Assembly: GCA_030549495.1 (NCBI GenBank)
Contig: JAUIRK010000173.1
Location: forward strand, 620,001 to 684,000
Origin: Nectonema munidae
Lineage: Eukaryota; Nematomorpha; Nectonematoida; Nectonematidae
Reading direction: 5' to 3'
Length of the DNA: 64,000 nucleotides
The notes beneath the pieces were generated by a model. It did not search any database. It was not told the origin of the DNA and saw only the letters and a program-made list of their open reading frames with translations. Positions 33,072-44,040 of the stretch are shown here, piece by piece. The position numbers and the translations under genes were made by a program. Within the stretch, counting starts at the first letter, position 1; every line of letters starts with the position of its first letter.

Positions 33072-33285
33072 TTAAAAAGTTTTCAACAAATTTCTGCATT
33101 GCTATTCTTTGAACATATAACTAACAAATATTGTTCTTTTTCGTAAGTAAAGGTGTTGTGTTGTATGGATGTGTGGCCAGTTGAAGAGGTCGTGTATATG
33201 TTGATGACAAAGTAGAGAGTTTTTTTGAATTGATAGAGTACACTAATAACGAGATCTAGGGGCTAATAACAACAGCAGAACCATG

Positions 33286-33440
33286 TTATTCAACAATATG
33301 CTTGTTGTTTGCGACCCATTTTCTTGCCGACATCTGGCAGTAAGATCCGCACATCACTTCCAGCCTCCATTCCAGCTTCTCAGACCACTTGGCTAGAAAT
33401 TCCGACACTTTGACCTTGTTTCGACAGAGATCTTCCGGGT
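33286..33440 (-). CDS. Candidate terminal exon of an unrecognised minus-strand gene
   Basis: A block of about 50% GC inside AT-rich DNA. The minus frame reads LNPEDLCRNKVKVSEFLAKW and then SEKLEWRLEVMCGSYCQMSA and RKWVANNKHIVE before TAA (33286-33288). Amino-acid and codon choice look like a conserved protein, but I do not recognise the family. The acceptor is uncertain: GGAAG|ATC at about 33430 is the nearest, and the frame stays open further right through low-complexity sequence. Plus-strand frames across the block are shorter. If real, this gene ends tail-to-tail with CNOT2, ~1.2 kb apart. Confidence 0.45.
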
Positions 33441-34586
33441 TCAGGGTAGTGTGAATGAATGAGCATGTAAATATGTTGTTTGGTGTCGTTTGTGTGTGTG
33501 ATATTGAGAGAGTGCATATTCTTGTATTGCATTTATAGTTGGTTACATTTTGTAGAGGTATGAGCTGAATAGCGGTAATTTCTTCGTTCGGATTTGTGAT
33601 AGGATATATGCTAATAATGCTGAATATAATAATATGCTTTCTGGAAGATTTTTTTCATATTTAAAAAACGTAATTGCTAATATAAATTGCAGCGACACTT
33701 GCTTTGACGACCTCCTCTATTAAAAAGCCATCTGTCTCCAGTAACAACGAGCAGTTTTAATTTTCCTTAATTGATCCTGTTTCATCTTATTCGACCTTGA
33801 TTAGGCGGGGATCCATTCACTCTACCGCTGATTTTGACTATTCTGATTTGTTCCTCAATTTGCATAATACTTGATTGACATGTGCTCAACCGATTTCTAA
33901 ATGGACGTGAAATTTTGGAAACCTATAATTCTTATTTCTAGATATATAATATTGATATACATATAAGAAAAGTATACTGAAATGTTACAGATGCAGAAAA
34001 GAAATCTATCTAAGTAATATATGTTGCCAATTGTTAGGGTATGTATTGAATGTAATACAGTGTGCTACTGATAGAATTACTATAGGTTCTAGCAAAGTTT
34101 GTCAACTCTGAAAATTTTGCCTAGCATCTCTTACATCTGTTGTATAAGTTCTACTAGAAAATCTCTCCATTTCATGTAAATTTCATCACCACTCACACCA
34201 TACATTCAATTTACTTATTTATATACTTTATATCTTCACTATTTTTATTAGTGCTTATTTTATTTTTATAGATAATTCATGACAAAGGCATTGCTTTTTA
34301 TCATTTTTATCTGATAAGAGCATAAGTCTACTGTTTAAAGTTTGATATATTCCTATTTCAAAACCCCCATTTTTAAACATATAAAACGTAATATATAAAA
34401 AATATATTATTTTAGAAATTAAATATTTAAAAAATTGTATTATGTATCATACTAATATTGAATACATCTAATAAAATAACTTTACACTTTTCAATAAGCA
34501 GACTGATTTGGACTAGTTGATTGAAGAGTTGGATCAGAAACTAGAAATATTTGATTTTTTGTTGATGGCCTTTTTTTTATACCTAG
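33441..34586. other. No feature supported
   Basis: Should contain upstream exons of the minus-strand gene if the exon at 33286 is real. A less AT-rich block at 33690-33850 is a candidate but has no clear frame with splice sites. Confidence 0.35.
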
Positions 34587-34661
34587 GCATGGGAGTGTAT
34601 TTGGACTTCGCCAATGAAAAGGCAGCTATGATACCCTACCAACTTACCCTTACACTCGTCA
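34587..34661 (+). CDS. Candidate exon, unknown gene
   Basis: Acceptor TTTTTTTTATACCTAG, then an open frame with MGVYLDFANEKAAMIPYQLT and LTLV, donor-like GTCA|GTAAAC. Its phase (1) fits the candidate exon at 34934. Not recognised. The minus strand is also open here, so orientation is not certain. Confidence 0.3.
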
Positions 34662-34933
34662 GTAAACATTTTTGAAAGATAAAATATTCAAAAAAAAATT
34701 AAAAACCGGGTTAATATTTTTAATGCAAGAATAATGAATTGTGGTTGTAAAAGTTTTATTTTTACAATACATATTCTCATCTAATTTCATTTTGAAGCTT
34801 TAGGAGATGAAAATTTGAATAAATTATAGTAAAAATAAAAATAGTTCTGTTTTTGACTATATATCCTTCCGAAACAACTATGTATTTAAGTTGCCTGGAG
34901 ACAGGCATAGGAGCCATATTTTTAATCTTTCAG

Positions 34934-34968
34934 GTCTAGCACCGGATCCATTAAGAGAAATCCTCTAG
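34934..34968 (+). CDS. Candidate last exon, unknown gene
   Basis: Acceptor CATATTTTTAATCTTTCAG. Joined in phase to the previous candidate it reads SLAPDPLREIL and stops at TAG. Very short, so weak evidence alone. Confidence 0.28.
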
Positions 34969-35456
34969 CTCTACCGACTCCAGCTCCTTTAAGGGAGCTG
35001 CTTTGATTGAAATGTCCATCACCGATAAATTCATTGTATTCTTTCTCTATTTTAGCTTGTCAAAGAATTTGTTATCTATTATAACAAATTGGAAGAAAGG
35101 CCTGTGCTTCCTGCTAATATCTCTTCATCGTATTCTACCCTTTTCCCAAATCAACAACAGCATTCCTTTCCTATCATTGGTTCATAGTCTTTGACTAATG
35201 GATGAACGCTGAATTCATTGGTTGTGTGATCTCTTTTGTTTATTAGTCCTCCTTGCTTGGATAAAATTTCATTTAAACACCATTTTACTGGTATTTCCTA
35301 TACCTATCTTCAATATAAAGCTCTATACAACTTATATCATAAATTATAAAAGGTGTTAATAAAAAAGTTTTTGTTAAAATTCAATATTTAATATATAGTA
35401 TATAATTTACATGCCCTAACACAAGGGAGGCATTTTCATGATCTGATACAAAAATA
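34969..35456. other. No feature supported
   Basis: AT-rich intergenic DNA between the candidate exon pair and the repeat cluster. Confidence 0.45.
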
Positions 35457-35547
35457 CATTTGTGTAAATAAAAGAAATGATATAAAATGTTCAGGAAGCC
35501 TTTGCATTTGTGTAAGTAAGAGAACTGATATAAAATTTTAAGGAGGC
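35457..35547 (+). repeat. Direct repeat, 43 bp, two copies
   Basis: 35457-35499 and 35505-35547 share CATTTGTGTAA(A/G)TAA(A/G)AGAA and GATATAAAAT, ending AGG(A/A)(A/G)GC. The second copy leads straight into the hairpin arm. Confidence 0.75.
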
Positions 35548-35548
35548 A

Positions 35549-35744
35549 TATAAAATATATTCAACAAGTAAGTAAAATTTTTATAAGTTGCCTCCTCTGT
35601 TGTTCATAAAAGTGAAGCTTAGTTTTCAATTTCTGAAAAAATGCTAAAAGTATTGTTAAGGTAAAGCTCATCTTATTCAGAAAACAAAACAATAGAGGCA
35701 GCGAGCATATAAAAGTTTTACTTACTTGTTGAATTTATTTTATA
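35549..35744. repeat. Large hairpin: ~55 bp inverted repeat around an ~88 bp loop
   Basis: Left arm 35549-35602 (ATTCAACAAGTAAGTAAAA and GCCTCCTCTGTTG) pairs with right arm 35690-35744 (CAATAGAGGCAGC and TTTTACTTACTTGTTGAAT). Foldback element or decayed MITE; no flanking duplication identified. Confidence 0.8.
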
Positions 35745-35988
35745 CTATTTCTTTAAATATTGCTCACTTGAATTTCGTTTTCGGACAGAAGTGGGCGATT
35801 CGCCCACGAGTGAAAAAACCTGAAGAATTGTCTTGTTCATAGATTTACTTCAGTCATCATTATCAGACTCGCAACAAAATTCAAATATAATTTAAACACT
35901 AAATAAATATTGTCAATCTACATACACTATCGTTTGTAATGCATTACTTTGTGTATTTTCATAGCATCCACTTTCATTGTGTTTGATA
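35745..35988. other. Short spacer with a palindrome
   Basis: GTGGGCGATTCGCCCAC (about 35792-35808) is a nearly perfect palindrome in otherwise plain AT-rich DNA. Confidence 0.5.
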
Positions 35989-36158
35989 AGGGGTCGTTCA
36001 CAATTGACGTCAACCTTTTTTTTGATAAATTTCAACCCCCTCCCCCCTCATGTCAACTTTTAGATATATCATCACTTAACAAAATTGACTTATGTCAACT
36101 TTGGATACCCCCCCCCCCCCCCCCCCTTTTTAGTTGACGTCAATTGTGAACGACCCCT
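35989..36158. mobile_element. MITE with perfect 26 bp terminal inverted repeats
   Basis: 170 bp. The left end starts AGGGGTCGTTCACAATTGAC (35989-36014 in full) and the right end (36133-36158) is its exact reverse complement over 26 bases. The interior has a C-homopolymer of more than 20 bases and repeated TTGAC words. Flanks show no convincing duplication beyond one or two bases, so the superfamily is not assigned. Confidence 0.9.
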
Positions 36159-37664
36159 AACTTAGAAATATTAGATCTTTAAAAATTGTATTCTTTCCAA
36201 ACTTTAAACTCTCTATATAAGGTGTTGAAGATTCGTTAATTCCACTAATTCGCAAATCAAGAAAAATGTCTATCAAACGTTTTGGATAAACGAGGTCTCA
36301 CTGTAGTTCTACAACATCGTAAAGATGGATGCGGCTCTAACATTGTCTGAGCCTTTTCTTTCTCTTCTGTCTCTGCTTTTCCAAGAGCAATTTTCATTTT
36401 TTTAAAAATTAAAAAAAACTTTAAATTATATACTTATGTGTTTTGAAAAATATTTGCCATCGCTGAAAAATTTCTCGGCGCTTGTTCAAATTCCTGCCTA
36501 CATTACTGCTTCTGATCAGTTAGAGCTTGAATTCGGATTGATTTATTATTTAAAAAATTAGAATTTCAAAGTGTTCCTCTTAAAAGAATAAAAGTAATTC
36601 TAGAAAATGGCATAAGATTATACAAGCCAGTCAAAATAACTTCATCTTGTAAATCTATAAACATCCCTAACAATTTGAGAAAAGTTCCTTAAGAAGATGA
36701 TAATTTTGAAAATGCCAGAAATCATTTTGTCTCATGTTGAATATGCTAAGGATTTGGGAGTTTAGGCACAATTTCACAGAAATTTATTCCATTCATTAAA
36801 AACTTAAATCTGGCGCTATGTTTTCTTTGAGATTTTAAGTAAATGAGATCTTGAAACTCTTTATGAAATTCAGACAACCCCTTTCTACACACGAACGTAT
36901 ACTCGTTGAGGATGTTGCAATTTGTCACAATGATACTTTTTTGAACATCCACGCCTGAGAAGATTTTTTTGTGCACCACTATAATTATTTTTCCTATTTC
37001 GTGCGGTCCTTCCCGTAAAATGTCAACGATGCAGAATTTTTAATATGGACTTCCAAAAAAATTAATCCAAATAAGTGAGATTATGGTCAAATTTGATTGG
37101 AAAATCGAAAATTGTAGGTAGTTTTTTAAAAGACCAGACAAATCGAGGACTTGTTTATTTAGTCGATAATTTTTTGAATTAAGTTTTAATATAAGATTTT
37201 CTCTACAATTTCAAAACATCTTTAATGCTTATTTGTAATTTAACGAAGAAAATAATTTACATTTTCATACGATAATATGGAAGCTTATTTGAACTTTATA
37301 TAAAAGAACAGCAATATTTTGATTAAAAAATCGAATTTTTGAATTGATATTTGATTTTGTAACGTTTTTGGGAACTAAACATCAAATATTTTTGTTTTGA
37401 TTTCTTAATATAAGAAGATTTATTAATTGAATTAAAATAGACCATTCAAATCAGAAACTAATTTCTTTTATAGATCAAGTTTAGACCTTCATCATGTTAT
37501 GGATTGAAAATAAATTTTGCACTCATTAACTTTTATCATCTGGCGAAAATGATGTGTGTTGAATGGCGTGTAGATTATTCCTTTTTTCCACTCCCCATAC
37601 GTTAAATTAGAGAAGCTTAAAATTAGAGAATGTTTATTTTTCAACGATGGCAAATATCGATAGA
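36159..37664. other. No gene recognised
   Basis: A 77-codon minus frame at 36746-36979 (SGVDVQKSIIVTNCNILNEY and onward) could be a transposase scrap or chance; I cannot place it. The rest is AT-rich. Confidence 0.35.
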
Positions 37665-37778
37665 TTAACCTTATCATGCCAATGTAGCCATGTGGGAATA
37701 CATTTTAGTTAATTGATATGAGACACATTTATTGCAGTTTTTCATAATTTGAAAAACTTGACTAAAAGTTCACATTGT
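37665..37778 (+). mobile_element. Left-end fragment of the 470 bp TTAA element
   Basis: TTAA then CCTTATCATGCCA; the next ~110 bases are nearly identical to the left part of the complete copy at 39327 (shared TAGTTAATTGATATGAGACA and AAACTTGACTAAAAGTTCAC). The right end is missing. Confidence 0.8.
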
Positions 37779-39322
37779 ATGATTATTTCTGATGGAACCT
37801 TTGAAAACTAAAAATGGCCCCTTGTCTACAAAGTGATTCCGAGTGTTACAAACTGTACAAAAATTTTATTGCAACTATTTACAGTGGAGAACTTTGAGTA
37901 GGGAAAAGTGCTTTGCATTATATTTACAAAAGTAAGTCTCTGCATTTCATATGACAATTTAATGAGTGTTACAGCATAATGTATATGAAATATTTAAAAG
38001 TGTAGGCAACAATACGATACGCTGAATAAGCTGTATGAGCATATGAATGCATAAGAATATTTATAATACATATGTTTCAACGAGATGCCTTTTAATTCCG
38101 TCCCAAGAGACTCTGACTTTACTTCTTCAAAATTTGTTGTTGTTGTTGTTGTTTGCCGGAATGAAAAGATGTACACAAAATGGAAGGTATAATTATTCAT
38201 ACGTCTTTATCAACGGTAAAGTGAAACATTTTTTCTGAAATAAAAAAATTAATTGCGAAGATTATGATTCTGATGAAAATATTATAAACTACTTCTTGCA
38301 AATGACGAAACAAGTAGATAACGTGTTTCGCACTTGAAAAATTTGAATTCTTTCTAAAATTATAAGTCTATAACTTCCTAATACAAACAATCAAGTCTTC
38401 TTTCCTTTTCAACACATTTTTATAGGTTGCACATATTTTTAGCTTTTTTTTTTATATTTCCAACATATTTAATAAGCTTCTCTCTATCTTTCACTAGTAG
38501 TTGAAGTTGTGATTAAAATAGAAAAATAATGATAAATTGATAAGCCTCAAAAATGATTGTAAAACAAATTTACTTGTTTTTTTTACTCGAATGAAGTATT
38601 TTCTAGTTTAGAGTCTTGCGCCGCGAAAACAAACGCAAAAAATTGAGAAATTATTACCTTTGAGTCGTGCTTGCCGGTTTCTGTTCACTATGATGAAAGC
38701 CTAAAAAATATATTGAGGTGTAGAAGGCATTGATTTAAAAACATATCGTAAAAGTCTGACTTCTTTGGCATTAATGGAGTTTTGTTCAATCAATGGATTC
38801 AGTGTATTTTCACAATGGTTCAAAATTTTTTTGATGCTAAAGCCACAGGAAGGCAACTAAAAGTATAGAAAATGTGAATTGCTTTATTTATTATTGTTAT
38901 TATCAAATATGGGAAAAGTATATATACGATTACATACACGCATATTCCGTGATGTAATGCAGTACTGTCAAGTCTACGTGTCGTGTTGTGGACATTTGGA
39001 AATACAGGAAAACCCCAAAAATAAAGAAGTTTGGCCTAGCTTTACTTTTTTATTAAAATATGCTGTTCTATATAAATTCAATAGTACCAGAGGATACGTG
39101 AATATGCAGTACTCATACAATTCAAAAATTTTTAATTTTTGAGCATTTTGTTTTTTTGGAAGTGCTAGAGACGTTGACAAATCTTTACAGGGGACGAGGC
39201 TTACAAAATACGCCCCTGCTAGTACTGTTTTCATGTCTCTGTCTCGTTCTGTGTACTCATGGTAATTAACGATATTTTCGTTAATCGGTCACCTTATTTC
39301 CTAAGATCTTTTAACCGATAGA
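37779..39322. other. No gene seen
   Basis: AT-rich DNA between the two copies of the TTAA element. A GTT trinucleotide repeat lies at 38133-38151. Confidence 0.45.
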
Positions 39323-39800
39323 TTAACCTTTATCATGCCATATGGGAACACATTTTAGTTAATTGATATGAGACACATTTATTGTAGTTTTTCATAATTT
39401 GAAAAACTTGACTAAAAGTTCACATTATATATACTTCAAAAGGAACTTTTTGTTTTTTATTTTCATAAATGAGGGGTCATTTTTGCTCTTTTTTTCATTT
39501 TTTTTGGCGCGATTACATTACTTCCAATTTCTTTAAAAAAATTGAAAAAATTAAATATTTATTAAAATAAAAACATTCAATAAACATACGAAATGTTAAA
39601 AAGAAAAAAACAGAAAACATATTTTCAAAAATTATTACAAAAAATATTTTAAAATAGATGTTTTATATTAAAAAAATAGTCGTTTTTTGACTGGAGTTTT
39701 AGAAAAAATAATTTCTTAAAACTTTTTTTTTCTAAAAGCTGAAAAATAAAATAATATAGCTTAATCTCATTATTATTATTAGTGGCATGAGAAGGGTTAA
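39323..39800 (+). mobile_element. 470 bp TTAA-flanked piggyBac-type element
   Basis: Element 39327-39796 with TTAA at 39323-39326 and 39797-39800. Left end CCTTTATCATGCCA and right end TGGCATGAGAAGGG are inverted copies at 11 of 14 bases. The interior is very AT-rich and non-coding. Distinct from the 131 bp MITE family. Confidence 0.75.
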
Positions 39801-40792
39801 AAAGGCTAATTTTGGAGAAATTTTGGCCCCATAGATGTACATAAGATACAAACATCGTTCGTCAAGAAAACAGATAAAATCAAAGACAATTTTATTAGAA
39901 CACACTTACAACTTACATGAATATGAAAATGAAAATGAGGTTATACGGTGGCTGTTTTTAAAAAAACATGATAAAATTTAAACAATGCCCTGTATTTCAA
40001 TAGTTAAAAAGTATTTGTATGCGTAAATTTATTATGATTTGCTAAAGGTGTTGCAAGTTGTATTAAGCGGTGAATTACTGTTTGGTTAAGGTGAATTAGT
40101 CAACCTTATTCACTGGTTAATTTTATCGCTTATTTTTAGCGAATATCATCATCACTAGTTATGCGTTGGATAGACGGCAAATTGCCTTCTGAATTTAAGG
40201 ACCATATTATCATCAAAGAGTGTTGGATCAAGTACATATGTATTTGTTTAATTTTATTTCAATACAAATTTCACATATTTGAATTTGTTATTTAAAACTT
40301 TTTTCATCTGTTTTTCGGACATCTTAAATTCATATTACTCCACACTAGATCTGCCATATGTTCGAATTTTTTAGAATTTGTTGCGGCTTACCAAACTCAA
40401 TAATAGTCTCGTGGAAAATAGAAAGTTTCCAGTTCTCATTTAACATATTCTATAACTTCAAAAAAGGAAGTTAAAAAAATCTAGCTTAAAATATGATTGA
40501 ATATCTCTTGAATTCCTAAATGTCCGAAAGCAGGTCAATTCTGTCTCAAGACAATTCCGCCCCTATATATAATGTCTTGAAAGAGAATTGTTTCGATGCC
40601 GAATTGTCCAGAGGCTGAATTGTCCCTGAACCATATGTCCACTATGCAAACTCTGTAATACTGTAGGACTAGTTAAACTATCGCACAAATGATTCAGAAA
40701 TTTGTGTGGTGTTTGGAGGCGACGTCATTGTTTACACAACAGGTGTGGACAAGTGAAACGGCCGGACAAGAAAAAGAGCTACAACATCTAGC
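39801..40792. other. No gene seen
   Basis: At ~40530-40660 there are repeated AATTGTCC/GACAATTC words (for example AATTGTCCAGAGGCTGAATT). A related stretch is at 57590-57715, so this is a small dispersed repeat. Confidence 0.45.
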
Positions 40793-41220
40793 TAGGGTGA
40801 CCAGACGTCCGTATTTAGCCGGACGAATTCGAATTTTCTGAAAATGAATTTTTTTTGTCCATTATTTTTTCCAAAGTTAAAATGTTCGGTTTTTTTGTTT
40901 TAATAATTTTAAAAATTTTTCTAAGTATTATTTTTTCTCAATTTTAAAAATTTTTAAAGAAATAACTTCGAATTTGAAATTTAGATTATAGATTTTTCCT
41001 ATGTCTAAAAGAAAGTGTTTTTTAATCAAACCTTTGCATAGAAATATCATTTTTTAAAGAAGGTCGTAACAAAATTTAAGTTGAATGTTTGATTTTTTTA
41101 AATACGACGTTTATAATTTAGAAAAACACGTTAATACAAATAAACACAAAAATGCTTTACAGTGTTCTACAACCCAGTTCAAATTGACGAATTACTTAAA
41201 AGAAAAGTTCTGGGCTTAAT
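40793..41220 (+). mobile_element. hAT transposon 5' fragment with zinc-finger end
   Basis: Starts TAGGGTGACCAGACGTCCGT, a classic hAT terminus. At ~41100-41217 the plus frame gives DVYNLEKHVNTNKHKNALQC and TTQFKLTNYLKEKF, like the BED-type zinc-finger region at the N-terminus of hAT transposases (L..H...KH). The rest of the transposase is absent. Confidence 0.7.
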
Positions 41221-41289
41221 TTGTCCGTTCAAGTGCTGGGGGCGTAAAGTGCCGCCCCCCCCCCCCTATTTTCCTCAGATATTAATAAG
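41221..41289. repeat. Poly-C tract spacer
   Basis: GCTGGGGGCGTAAAGTGCCG followed by a C-homopolymer of ~13, between the hAT fragment and the tandem array. Confidence 0.5.
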
Positions 41290-42140
41290 TTTTTATAAAT
41301 ATTTTTAATGTTATATTTCAACTATGCTGAATTCAGTGGTGATGTCATTTTTTTTTTATCAAAATCAATCAAACCTGTCAAAAAAATTGATTTATTCTTG
41401 ACAGCTCATTTCAAAAAGGAACGTTTTATTTAAATAATTATATAAAGTTTTTTACACATATAATACCTATTTTTAAGTATTCTGAATTTAGTGGTGATAT
41501 TCATTTTTTAATGAAAATCAATTAAACCTGTCAAAAAATTGATTTATATATGACAACTCATCTCAAAAAGAAACTTTTTATCTAAATAATTATATAACGT
41601 TTCTTACACATTATATACCCATTTTCAAGCATGCTGAATTCAGTGGTAATATTCATTTTTAAAAAGTTCTGGAACTGAAAATCAATCAAACCTATCAAAA
41701 AATTGATTTATATGTGACAGCTCATTTCAAAAAGAAACTTTTTATCTAAATAGTTATATAAAGTTTTTTACACATATATCTCCATTTCCATACTCTGAAT
41801 TCAGGGGTGATATTCCTTTTTTTTATGAAAATCATTCAAACCTGTCAAAAAATAGATTTATCTCAAAAAGAAACATTTTATCCAAATAATTATATAAAGT
41901 TTTTTACACATGTATACCCATTTTTAAGTACGTTGTATTTACTGGTAATATTTCTTTTTTATGAAAATCAGTCAAATCTGACAAAATAATAATTTTAAAC
42001 AGCCCATGTCAAAATTTCAATTTTTATTCTTATAAAAAGTTTTTTATAAATTTATACCCATTTTCAAGTATGTAGAATTTAATGGTGATGTTCATTTTTT
42101 ATGAAATTAATAAAACCTATCAAAAAATCGATTAAACCAT
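41290..42140 (+). repeat. Tandem array 1: six units of ~140-160 bp
   Basis: Each unit holds CTGAATTCAGTGGTGATATTC, then a TTTTTTATGAAAATCA stretch, CAAACCTGTCAAAAAATTGA, and TATATAAAGTTTTTTACACA. GAATT anchors fall at 41329, 41484, 41636, 41797, 41935 and 42075, spacing 155, 152, 161, 138 and 140. Later units are the most diverged. Looks like a small satellite block. Confidence 0.9.
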
Positions 42141-43339
42141 AAACTTCAAAATAAATTCTACTTCCAGTATTTAACTGGTAATTATTTTCTTAATTTATTT
42201 AATGAACCAATTTAGGTGTTTAATTCACTCAAAATATATCATTTGTTAGTAAATTAGGTATCTCGATAGGGCCTCCATCTTTTTGGCTACAAATTCGTTA
42301 TCGACTGGTACTCTCTTCGTTATTTCTTCTATACTTTACAGTATGTATTTTTTTTAATCATTCTATGATGCTCTTTTCTAGGTAGCTCTTTTTTCACTAG
42401 AAATTTATTTTCTTCGGTGTGTGTATGAAAAAATTTTTTTAAGGATTTATTTTGAACAGATTTTTTCCTTTTTCAAAATATTCTGATAAAAGAAACTTCT
42501 TGATGATCTTAGGTTTTTTATTTTATTATCAGGTGATATGAAGAGATATTCAGTCTGAATATTTGTCAACCTAACCTAGTTCATCGGTTTTTTTCTGATG
42601 AATGATTCGTGATGTTCATTGTTCAATTACAAAAAGTGGTCCACGTTCTTCATCTAAAAGATTCTCTCTTTGACGCAAAAGGAAAAAGATGGACAAATCG
42701 AATTTAAATTAAAAATATCTTGATAGTGACTAAATTCTCACATATTGCCATCTGTGCCATTTTTGATAAATCTGACCTATTCAAAATTTTCAGATTTCCT
42801 ACCCATCTTAGTTAAATGATAATTGTAATCCTAGATATTTATCCTAGTGATAGATAAGCTATAGATTTAAAGATTTTTCATTTGTAAAAAGAAATTTTTT
42901 TTTGATGGTCAAAATGCTTTTTGAAGCACCCAATATTAGATCATAACACCACTTCCTACTTCATTAGAACATGGTAGATTTTGCATTTAGTCAAGATACA
43001 TATATTTTTTTAATTATTCCTTTTGATCACACGTTCTCTTTTCAATTAGTTTTCAGGTTGCTTCCTTCTCTCATACTAATCTTCAAAAGATTTTATAATA
43101 CGTTTTGTTTTTTTTTAAATAAATATTTCATACTCACAATGATTGAAGAACATATTATAAGCCAATATATATATAAAAAAAAATATATCTTTACTATATA
43201 ACTAATTGCTATATAACGTAATTTTACTACGATTTTTTGAAAAAAATTTACAGAACTGATTTTCAGGAATACATCACTAATTCAATTTCCACTTCTAGAT
43301 ATTTTTTAACCTAATTATCCAAAATGGAGTACATAAATA
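42141..43339. other. No gene seen
   Basis: AT-rich spacer between two tandem arrays. Confidence 0.45.
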
Positions 43340-44040
43340 AAATAAGCATAGTCGATTTGGTATAAAAGCATATTTTATTTGAAAGAGATATTTTATTTTT
43401 TTGAAAATATTTTTGGAGACAGTATCTAGAAGTAAACTGCAAATCTGATTGAAGCTTTCAAATATTTTAAAACCATAAATGCCCAAGCTGAGTCCAAAAA
43501 TGAAGCCAGCATCTTCCATTTGGCATAAAAAAATATATTTTATTTAAATTTTAAAAATATTTCTGTAGATATTGGACGTAAATCAAACATTTGATTGATA
43601 CTTTCAGACATTTTAAAACCTCTAAATGCAAAAACTGATTTTAGAAATAAAACTAGCATGGTTGATTTGGTATAAAAACAAATTTCATCTGAAATTAGAG
43701 AGAATATTTGTAGAGATAGTTTACAGACTTAAACCGCAAATTTGATGGATACTGATAAATATTTTAAAACCTCTAAATGCAAAAACTATTTTCAGAAATA
43801 AAACTAGCATGGTTGATTTACTATAAAAACATATATTTCATGTAAAATTAGAGAGAATATTATTGGAGATAGTTTTTAGAAGTAAACCGCAAATTTGACT
43901 AACTATAGGTATTTTCAAAACCTAAATGTAAAAAATGAGTTCAGAAATGAAACCTGCATGGCCCTTTTAGTATAAAAACATGTTTTATGTAAAATTTGAA
44001 GGAATATTTTATTAGATATATTTCTGATCAATCAAAATTT
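43340..44040 (+). repeat. Tandem array 2: five units of ~150 bp
   Basis: Units contain GGTATAAAAACAT...TTTCAT, GAAGTAAACCGCAAATTTGA-like and TTTTAAAACCTCTAAATGCA words, followed by AAAAACTGA. Anchors for TATAAAA/CATAAAA fall near 43362, 43525, 43671, 43823 and 43969, spacing 163, 146, 152 and 146. Sequence is unrelated to array 1. One lone unit-like piece is at ~6960-6990. Confidence 0.88.

Noticed and set aside
35949-36137. 62-codon plus frame with poly-Pro end
   Set aside because: It is the MITE at 35989-36158 read through, and the proline run is its C-homopolymer.
41329-42090. CRISPR-like array
   Set aside because: Repeats are long, diverged and contiguous with no spacers, in a eukaryotic genome; this is an ordinary tandem array.
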